From positions 2,108,001 to 2,172,000 of the forward strand of contig OZ245724.1 of assembly GCA_965227035.1 (NCBI GenBank): 64,000 nucleotides of DNA, given 5' to 3'. Below, piece by piece: positions 58,844-64,000 of this stretch (its first letter is position 1; each line of letters starts with the position of its first letter). A program made the translations under genes and the position numbers. The notes beneath the pieces were generated by a model. The model had not been told where the DNA came from and ran no database searches. It saw only the letters and a list, made by a program, of their open reading frames with translations. This DNA is from CBDDFQ01 sp965227035. Its GTDB lineage: Bacteria; Pseudomonadota; Gammaproteobacteria; Burkholderiales; Burkholderiaceae_C.

Positions 58844-59936
58844 CTCGATCGGATTCCGAAAGAGCCCACGACACGTGCTCACGCACGACATCGTCTTCGT
58901 GCTCGAGCCTTGCGCCCAACGACGCCTTGATCTCTTCGGCGGCTGCCGCCTGGACCATCACGCGCCCGGACAATGCGTTCCCCATTGCAACCGCTATGTT
59001 GCGCAGCCACCTCGCATGACCGATTCGCCTGATAGGACTGCCCTCGGTACGACGCAAAAATTCCGCTTCGTCCCATCGCATCAACTGCACCAGCGAAGAT
59101 CCCGACATTCCGGGCCGCTCGTCGAAATCGGGCAAGGCATTTCGCTGCGCAAACTTGTTCCACGGACAAATCAACTGGCAATCGTCGCAGCCGTAAATGC
59201 GGTTGCCTAAGAGCGGACGAAGTTCGGGATCGATCGAGCCCGCATGTTCTATCGTCAGATACGAAATGCAGCGACGGGCATCGAGCTTGTGCGGCGCGAC
59301 GATTGCCTGCGTCGGGCAGATGTCGATGCAAGCCTCGCAGCTTCCGCAATGAGGCGTGACTGGAGCGCTCTCGGGGAGCGCGATGTCCAAGTAGATCTCG
59401 CCCAGAAAGAACATCGATCCTGCCTCCCGATTGAGCACCAGCGTGTGCTTGCCGCGCCAGCCCTGCCCGCTACGCGATGCCAGTTCCGCTTCGAGCACCG
59501 GGGCAGAGTCGGTGAACACGCGATGGCCCAACGGGCCAATTTCATCGGCAATGCGATCGCTGAGTTTTTGCAGACGGGAGCGAAGCACCTTGTGATAGTC
59601 GCGTCCTCGCGCATAGACCGACACGATGGCTTCATCAGGATGTAAGTGACGTGCGAATTCGCGCTGCTGCCAGTCTTCCGGCGTGCTTCGCGGAAGATAA
59701 TCCATGCGCGCCGTGATGACGCTGATCGTGCCGGGCACCAGTTCGGCCGGGCGTGCACGCTTCAGGCCATGGGCCGCCATGTAATTCATACTGCCGTGGA
59801 ACCCATTCGCCAGCCATTGAGTCAGACCGGATTCCGCCGACGAAAGATCGACACCTGCGATGCCAGTCTGGGAAAATCCCAGCTCAATGGCCCACATCTG
59901 AATTTGAGAGACGAGTTGACTGCTGCTGACATTCAC
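58836..59936 (-). CDS. queG: Epoxyqueuosine reductase
   Basis: A 366-residue QueG. It reduces epoxyqueuosine to queuosine in tRNA using cobalamin and two [4Fe-4S] clusters. The cluster motifs are CGSCEACIDICPTQAI and CDDCQLICPWNKFA, and a HEAT-like tail follows. The start is a GTG at 59936, because the frame has no suitable ATG. TACAAT ends exactly 6 nt before this GTG and there is no Shine-Dalgarno. Since QueG needs cobalamin, it is a likely consumer of the corrinoid handled by the 3.6-13.8 kb operon. It is divergent from tsaE. Confidence 0.93.
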   Translation of the reverse strand: MNVSSSQLVSQIQMWAIELGFSQTGIAGVDLSSAESGLTQWLANGFHGSMNYMAAHGLKRARPAELVPGTISVITARMDYLPRSTPEDWQQREFARHLHPDEAIVSVYARGRDYHKVLRSRLQKLSDRIADEIGPLGHRVFTDSAPVLEAELASRSGQGWRGKHTLVLNREAGSMFFLGEIYLDIALPESAPVTPHCGSCEACIDICPTQAIVAPHKLDARRCISYLTIEHAGSIDPELRPLLGNRIYGCDDCQLICPWNKFAQRNALPDFDERPGMSGSSLVQLMRWDEAEFLRRTEGSPIRRIGHARWLRNIAVAMGNALSGRVMVQAAAAEEIKASLGARLEHEDDVVREHVSWALSESDRAT

Positions 59937-60434
59937 ACATCGATTGTAGGAACCCCGAGCCTTCTGGTCTGCAAAACCGAGGACGACACCGCCGACTTCG
60001 CAAAACGGCTCGCATCGTCCGCCGCCATTTCGAACGCATTCATCGAACTTCGCGGCGATCTGGGCGCTGGCAAGACCACCTTCGTTCGACACCTGCTCCG
60101 GGCACTCGGCGTCACCGGCAAAATCAAAAGCCCCACCTACGCGGTCGTCGAGCCCCACGAAAGCCCATCGTCTCCGCACGGCAACCTCGCCATCTGGCAT
60201 TTCGATTTCTATAGATTCAACGATCCGCGCGAATGGGAAGACGCGGGTTTCCGCGATATCTTCGCGGCTCAAGGATTGAAGCTCGCCGAATGGCCGGACA
60301 AGGCAGCGAGCTATCTGCCCACTGCCGATCTGAAAATCGATATTGAAACCATGGTCGACGAGTCCAGACAACTGACGCTGACTGCGATGACGCCTGCCGG
60401 GCAATCGTTGGCGGCTGCGGGACTGGCGCGATGA
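59916..60434 (+). CDS. tsaE: tRNA threonylcarbamoyladenosine synthesis ATPase TsaE
   Basis: A TsaE (YjeE) ATPase needed, with TsaB/C/D, for t6A modification of tRNA. The P-loop GDLGAGKTTF and the IKSPTYAVVEPHE and HFDFYRF blocks identify it. The start is uncertain because no ATG lies near the conserved beginning. I use a TTG at 59916, giving 172 residues and a 21-nt overlap with the queG start; an ATT at 59943 or a CTG at 59964 are alternatives. The TGA overlaps the amiC ATG. The tsaE-amiC-mutL grouping is common in proteobacteria. Confidence 0.88.
   Translation: MTAADIHTSIVGTPSLLVCKTEDDTADFAKRLASSAAISNAFIELRGDLGAGKTTFVRHLLRALGVTGKIKSPTYAVVEPHESPSSPHGNLAIWHFDFYRFNDPREWEDAGFRDIFAAQGLKLAEWPDKAASYLPTADLKIDIETMVDESRQLTLTAMTPAGQSLAAAGLAR
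59943..59948 (-). promoter_or_regulatory. -10-like TACAAT before queG
   Basis: On the minus strand TACAAT is followed by CGATGT and then the GTG start of queG, a 6-nt spacing. It is the cleanest example of the leaderless-type arrangement in this window. Confidence 0.5.
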
Positions 60435-61807
60435 CGATGGACAGACGCACGCTCATCAAGCAGGGCACCCTGGTTCTTCTACTCGGCTCGGCGCAGATTG
60501 CTCGTGGCGCCACGATCTTCGCGGTTCGTGTCTGGCCTGCACAGGATTACACCCGGGTCACCATCGAATCGGACGGCAAGCTGGAGGCCAAACAGTTTTT
60601 CGTCGCAACCCCACCTCGGCTCGCGGTGGACATTTCCGGCATCGATCTCAACCCGGCTCTTCGCGATCTGGTGGCTCAGATCAAACCGGGCGATCCGTTC
60701 ATTTCAGGCGTTCGAGTCGGGCAGAACGCACCGAATGTGGTGCGTCTGGTGCTCGATCTGAAGCAGCCGGCCGACCCTCAGGTTTTCTCGCTCGCGCCTA
60801 TCGCTGCGTATCAGCACCGACTCGTGTTCGATTTGTATCCCGCCAAACCCACCGATCCGCTCGAGGCCCTGATTGCCGAGCGACTCAAAGAGGCGCCTGC
60901 CGCTTCGGCTACCGCTCCGCAAGCCCCGATACCCGACCCCCTGGGCGAGCTGATCGCGAAACAGGCAGAGCAAAAACCGAATCTAAAACCGAACCTTCCA
61001 CCCAGTGTCCCGGTGCTTCCGCCTGTGCTTCCGCCCGTGATTGCGCAACCCGCTGCTCCATCGGTAGCCACCCAATCGCGTACCGACAGAATCATCATCG
61101 TCGCGCTTGATCCCGGGCATGGTGGGGAAGATCCCGGAGCGATAGGCCCCGGCGGGACCCGCGAGAAAGACGTGGTTCTGCGAGTGGCGCATCGCCTTCG
61201 GGAAAAAATCAACGCGACCACGATCAACGGCAGCCCGATGCGGGCTTTCATGACTCGCGATGCCGACTTCTTCGTCCCGCTGGGAACCCGCGTTCAAAAA
61301 GCCCGACGAGTTCAGGCAGATCTGTTCGTGAGCATCCACGCCGATGCGTTCATGACACCGGCGGCGCGCGGCGCAAGCGTGTTCGCATTGAGCCAGGGCG
61401 GCGCGTCGAGCGCGGCCGCACGCTGGATGGCGAATCAGGAGAACAAGGCCGATCTGGTCGGAGGACTGAACGTTTTGTCGAAAGACGCGCATGTGCAACG
61501 CGCGCTCATCGACATGAGCACGACCGCGCAGATCAACGACAGCCTGAAGCTCGGTGGCGCGATGCTCTCCGAGATCGGCACCGTAGGAAAACTTCACAAG
61601 GGCAGCGTCGAGCAGGCCGGGTTCGCGGTGCTCAAAGCGCCCGATATTCCGAGCGTGCTGGTCGAAACCGCGTTCATCAGCAACCCAGAAGAAGAATCGA
61701 AACTTCGCAGCGACGACTATCAGGAAGAGCTTGCAACCGCGTTGATGCGCGGGATCGAGAAATATTTCGCGAAAAACCCGCCGCTGGCGAGGAATCGAAC
61801 CCTCTAG
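60431..61807 (+). CDS. amiC: N-acetylmuramoyl-L-alanine amidase AmiC-type
   Basis: A 458-residue periplasmic amidase that splits peptidoglycan at the septum. A probable Tat signal is seen at the N-terminus (DRRTLIK, then LVLLLGSAQIARGA). An AMIN domain follows at about 35-135, then a Pro-rich linker (about 175-210). The Amidase_3 domain has zinc ligands in ALDPGHGGEDPGAIG and SIHADAF and the catalytic Glu in VLVETAFISNPEEE. The ATG overlaps the tsaE stop. E. coli AmiC is also a Tat substrate. Confidence 0.93.
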   Translation: MTMDRRTLIKQGTLVLLLGSAQIARGATIFAVRVWPAQDYTRVTIESDGKLEAKQFFVATPPRLAVDISGIDLNPALRDLVAQIKPGDPFISGVRVGQNAPNVVRLVLDLKQPADPQVFSLAPIAAYQHRLVFDLYPAKPTDPLEALIAERLKEAPAASATAPQAPIPDPLGELIAKQAEQKPNLKPNLPPSVPVLPPVLPPVIAQPAAPSVATQSRTDRIIIVALDPGHGGEDPGAIGPGGTREKDVVLRVAHRLREKINATTINGSPMRAFMTRDADFFVPLGTRVQKARRVQADLFVSIHADAFMTPAARGASVFALSQGGASSAAARWMANQENKADLVGGLNVLSKDAHVQRALIDMSTTAQINDSLKLGGAMLSEIGTVGKLHKGSVEQAGFAVLKAPDIPSVLVETAFISNPEEESKLRSDDYQEELATALMRGIEKYFAKNPPLARNRTL

Positions 61808-61840
61808 CGCTCTGGATCGTTGCCTTCAACCCCCCGTTCA

Positions 61841-61885
61841 TCGGCTTCTTTTGCCGACATCTGAATCAGCCCTCTCCTACAGGGC
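61841..61885 (+). other. Two small stem-loops after amiC
   Basis: TCGGC-TTCTTTT-GCCGA (61841-61857) and AGCCCT-CTCCTA-CAGGGCT (about 61868-61886) lie in the 172-nt gap after amiC. Neither is followed by a T-run. They may be Rho-type or 3'-end structures. I see no other signal in this gap apart from the AAGGACT ribosome binding site of the next gene. Confidence 0.3.
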
Positions 61886-61979
61886 TCGGGAACCCACTCA
61901 CTTAATCTACCGCTACAGACAGACGGCAGCAGTCTTTCAGCAGCGAATGTCTGAATCGTTAACTCCATAAGGACTCAAA

Positions 61980-62189
61980 ATGAAGAAGACCAACGTATTC
62001 CTCGCAGTTGCAGCAGCATCCCTGATTGCATTGACAGGCTGCTCCACCTCCCCTACGAACGCTCAAATCGGCACTGGCGTCGGCGCAGTTGCTGGCGGTG
62101 TGCTCGGTAGCGCAGTCGGCGGAACGGCTGCAACCATCGGCGGCGCTGCAGCAGGCGCGCTGATCGGTAACGAAGTCGGCAAGCGCTAA
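61980..62189 (+). CDS. Glycine-zipper lipoprotein (OsmB-like)
   Basis: A 69-residue lipoprotein. The signal peptide MKKTNVFLAVAAASLIALTG ends at the lipobox LTGC with Cys21. The mature part has a glycine-zipper pattern (GTGVGAVAGGVLGSAVGG, then AAAGALIG) and ends NEVGKR, as in OsmB and related envelope-stress lipoproteins. It is probably inserted in the outer membrane through the paired Gly-rich helices. AAGGACT precedes the ATG, and a strong terminator follows 5 nt after the stop, so it is a single-gene unit. Confidence 0.83.
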   Translation: MKKTNVFLAVAAASLIALTGCSTSPTNAQIGTGVGAVAGGVLGSAVGGTAATIGGAAAGALIGNEVGKR

Positions 62190-62193
62190 AAAC

Positions 62194-62230
62194 AAAAGGC
62201 CAGGAACTCTCGGGTTCCTGGCCTTGTTTA
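62194..62230 (+). terminator. Intrinsic terminator after the glycine-zipper lipoprotein gene
   Basis: A perfect 12-bp inverted repeat (AAGGCCAGGAAC / GTTCCTGGCCTT) around TCTCGG is followed by a T-rich stretch on the plus strand. It is the clearest intrinsic terminator in the window. It may also serve the convergent DedA gene, whose stop is 30 nt away. Confidence 0.85.
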
Positions 62231-62260
62231 GTTCGTTTTTCTTCGTTGAGAAACGAATGT

Positions 62261-62926
62261 TCAGGGCTCGATAGTCGCCCGATTTTTTTTGTCGTCTTTC
62301 GAAGCCTTCAAGCCTCCAACGATCGCAATCAAAGTCGGAATTATCAACAGAGCCCAGATGATGTAGCTCAGATTTGCCTTCGCCCAAGGCAAATTACCGA
62401 ACAGGTAGCCGGCCCCGCAAAGGCCGATGACCCAAATGCACCCGCCAGCGATGTTGTACGCGCTGAAGCGGGTGCGATTCATTTCCGCGACCCCAGCCAC
62501 GAATGGCGCGAAGGTGCGCACGAATGGCATGAAGCGCGCCAGGACAATCGTGATTCCGCCGTGCTTTTCATAAAAAGCATGCGCTGCGTCAAAAGCCTTC
62601 TTGTTGAAGAACCTTGAGCTTTCCCAGCCAAACACTTTTGGGCCCACCTTCCGGCCAATCATGTAGTTGCATTGATCGCCAAGAATTGCCGCTGCGAGCA
62701 ACACAGCAATTGCCAACGGTAAATTCAATAACGTGGCTCCGGCTAGCGTGCCCACGATGAACAGCAGCGAATCCCCCGGCAGGAACGGCATGACTACCAG
62801 TCCGGTTTCGACGAACACGATAACGAAAAGCAGCACGTAAACCCAGGTTCCGTAGGCGGTGACGAACTCCTGTAGATGACGATCTATGTGAAGAATGAAA
62901 TCGATGAGTTGAAGTGCGATATCCAT
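62261..62926 (-). CDS. DedA family membrane protein
   Basis: A 221-residue DedA/VTT-domain protein with about five hydrophobic segments. Diagnostic features are FVETGLVVMPFLPGDSLLF, the GDQCNYMIGRKVGPK loop and FEKHGGITIVLARFMPFVRTFAPFVAGVAEM-like residues near the second amphipathic helix (arginines in ARFMPFVRT). The family takes part in lipid scrambling, membrane potential and envelope integrity; undecaprenyl-phosphate or PE flipping has been shown for some members. AAGGA is placed before the ATG at 62926; the longer open frame has no support. Confidence 0.87.
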   Translation of the reverse strand: MDIALQLIDFILHIDRHLQEFVTAYGTWVYVLLFVIVFVETGLVVMPFLPGDSLLFIVGTLAGATLLNLPLAIAVLLAAAILGDQCNYMIGRKVGPKVFGWESSRFFNKKAFDAAHAFYEKHGGITIVLARFMPFVRTFAPFVAGVAEMNRTRFSAYNIAGGCIWVIGLCGAGYLFGNLPWAKANLSYIIWALLIIPTLIAIVGGLKASKDDKKNRATIEP

Positions 62927-63015
62927 GAATGTTCCTTGGGGTCGCATTATCGGGGTCAAAAATTAAGGGTGGCTTTGCCCTGACAAGCCCACCGGTTTTT
63001 GCGGTGCCTGAGCCT

Positions 63016-63048
63016 GCGGAATGCTGCGGAATGCGGCGGAATGCCGCC
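63016..63048 (+). repeat. Three 10-bp tandem repeats upstream of mutL
   Basis: GCGGAATGC plus one variable base occurs three times with a 10-bp period (63016, 63026, 63036), directly followed by GCC, so the last copy also forms GGCGG-AATG-CCGCC. The array ends at the -10-like TAGAAT of mutL. The 10-bp period puts each copy on the same face of the helix. It could bind a regulator or be a slippage-prone repeat. Confidence 0.7.
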
Positions 63049-63054
63049 TAGAAT
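63049..63054 (+). promoter_or_regulatory. -10-like TAGAAT before mutL
   Basis: TAGAATCG; the hexamer ends 6 nt before the GTG start of mutL. No Shine-Dalgarno lies between, consistent with a leaderless message. The 10-bp repeats occupy the spacer and -35 region. Confidence 0.45.
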
Positions 63055-63060
63055 CGTTGC

Positions 63061-64000
63061 GTGAACGCCATTTTTTCGCCCCCACCCGCCCGACGCCCGA
63101 TCCGAGAACTCCCCGACGAGTTGATCAGCCAGATCGCTGCCGGCGAAGTTGTCGAACGTCCTGCCTCGGTGGTGCGCGAGCTAGTAGACAACGCGCTCGA
63201 TTCCGGCGCGAGCGACATCGTCGTGCGTCTGCAAGCTGGCGGCGTCCGACTGATATCCGTCGAGGACAACGGTGGCGGCATTCCCAAAGACGAAATGGCT
63301 TCGGCGGTCAAACGCCACGCCACCAGCAAAATCGCGAATCTGACCGATCTCGAATCGGTCGGCACCATGGGATTTCGTGGCGAAGCTTTGGCCGCCATCA
63401 ACTCGGTGTCCGAGTTGACGCTGCTGTCCCGATTCGAAGGGCAATCGAGCGCCTTCACTTTGGACGGTCAGACAGGCGAGATCGGACCTGCTGCGCGTGC
63501 GGGCGGCACGACAGTGGAAGTGAAAGAGCTTTTCTACAGCACCCCCGCCCGCCGCAAGTTCCTGAAAACCGACGCCACCGAACTCGCGCATTGCATCGAA
63601 GCCGTTCGCCGGCACGCCATTGCGCGCCCTGAAGTGAGTTTTTCGATCTGGCACGACGGCAAGCTGGTCGAGCAATGGCGCAAAACCGAGTCTTTCGATC
63701 AGCGGCTGGCAGATGTTCTGGGCGATGAGTTCCTCAAGAATTCGGTGCTGATCGAACATCGCACCGGCACGGTTCGTGTGACCGGTCGGGCCGGCATCCC
63801 GGACGCCGCCCGTTCGCGCGCCGATCAGCAGTTCTGCTACGTCAACGGGCGTTATGTTCGAGACAAAGTCATCACGCATGCTGCAAGAAGCGCCTACGAA
63901 GACGTGCTTCACGGACACAGACAGCCGGTCTACGCACTTCAGATTTCCATCGATCCGACGCGGGTCGATGTCAACGTGCACCCCACAAAAATCGAAGTCC
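63061..64000 (+). CDS. mutL: DNA mismatch repair protein MutL, N-terminal part (runs off window end)
   Basis: The first 313 codons of MutL are present; the gene continues past the window. The GHKL ATPase is intact: RPIRELPDELISQIAAGEVVERPASV, catalytic Glu and Asn in RELVDNALDSGA, VEDNGGGI, ATSKI and GTMGFRGEALA. The second domain includes YVNGRYVRD and ends at VDVNVHPTKIEV. MutL links MutS mismatch recognition to downstream excision. The start is a GTG without a Shine-Dalgarno. Upstream are a -10-like TAGAAT and three 10-bp repeats. Confidence 0.95.
   Translation, partial: MNAIFSPPPARRPIRELPDELISQIAAGEVVERPASVVRELVDNALDSGASDIVVRLQAGGVRLISVEDNGGGIPKDEMASAVKRHATSKIANLTDLESVGTMGFRGEALAAINSVSELTLLSRFEGQSSAFTLDGQTGEIGPAARAGGTTVEVKELFYSTPARRKFLKTDATELAHCIEAVRRHAIARPEVSFSIWHDGKLVEQWRKTESFDQRLADVLGDEFLKNSVLIEHRTGTVRVTGRAGIPDAARSRADQQFCYVNGRYVRDKVITHAARSAYEDVLHGHRQPVYALQISIDPTRVDVNVHPTKIEV

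Noticed and set aside
61780..61810. GGTTCGATTCC on the minus strand, looking like a tRNA or tmRNA T-arm at the end of amiC
   Set aside because: The T-stem bases do not pair, there is no matching acceptor or CCA end and no anticodon arm upstream. The bases are the normal C-terminal codons of amiC.
1..64000. CRISPR array, insertion sequence, prophage, or restriction/defence island
   Set aside because: I found no regularly spaced repeats, transposase, phage structural gene, restriction-modification or known defence domain in any frame.

Overview
The window looks like a chromosomal segment of a betaproteobacterium, most likely order Burkholderiales. The evidence is the gene order pyrG-kdsA-DUF1330-eno-ftsB and queG/tsaE-amiC-mutL, two Bug/TctC-type solute receptors, a zapA-6S RNA junction, and dapA-bamC next to an MBL hydrolase. 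Base composition is moderately GC-rich and fairly even. I see no rRNA, tRNA, CRISPR array, prophage or insertion sequence. Genus-level assignment is not possible from the sequence alone.

Layout. 1-3.6 kb: small hypothetical genes, a serine esterase, a type IB topoisomerase and a PIG-L deacetylase. 3.6-14.2 kb: one ten-gene minus-strand operon for corrinoid uptake and salvage (btuB, cobU, btuF/C/D-like, cobO, cbiB-type cobD, cobC-type decarboxylase, cobQ, cobT). It sits behind a clear cobalamin riboswitch and most of its genes overlap by 1-4 nt. 14.2-16.0 kb: zapB-like/zapA, 6S RNA and a TauE/SafE permease. 16.1-23.3 kb: a transglutaminase / circularly permuted ATP-grasp / alpha-E cluster, a widespread set whose biochemistry is, to my knowledge, unresolved. 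23.3-30.5 kb: ridA, an unrecognised pentapeptide-repeat membrane protein, and parE-lytic transglycosylase-parC. 30.6-46.3 kb: mostly housekeeping genes (MFS transporter, dapA, bamC, ribosomal oxygenase, FKBP isomerase, dut, coaBC, pyrG, kdsA, eno, ftsB, hslO, gamma-carbonic anhydrase, DUF455 protein).

46.3-55.7 kb is an accessory catabolic island. A flavoprotein monooxygenase diverges from an 8-oxoguanine-deaminase-like amidohydrolase that is followed by an IclR regulator. Facing them is a seven-gene minus-strand run: two-subunit Fe-S hydratase, Bug receptor, amidohydrolase-2 lactonase-like enzyme, flavin reductase-like protein, HpcH/HpaI aldolase and bicupin. The set reads as uptake, ring oxidation, hydrolysis, hydration and aldol cleavage of an unidentified aromatic or heterocyclic acid. 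55.8-64 kb: xerD, a second orphan Bug receptor, an AEC transporter, queG, tsaE, amiC, a glycine-zipper lipoprotein, a DedA protein and the start of mutL, which runs off the window.

The main pattern not explained by gene calls is a recurring -10-like hexamer (TACAAT, TAGAAT, GACAAT or TACATT, often followed by CG) ending 6-10 nt before start codons that lack a Shine-Dalgarno sequence (zapB-like, parE, MFS, FKBP, coaBC, deaminase, queG, mutL). This suggests leaderless mRNAs are common here.
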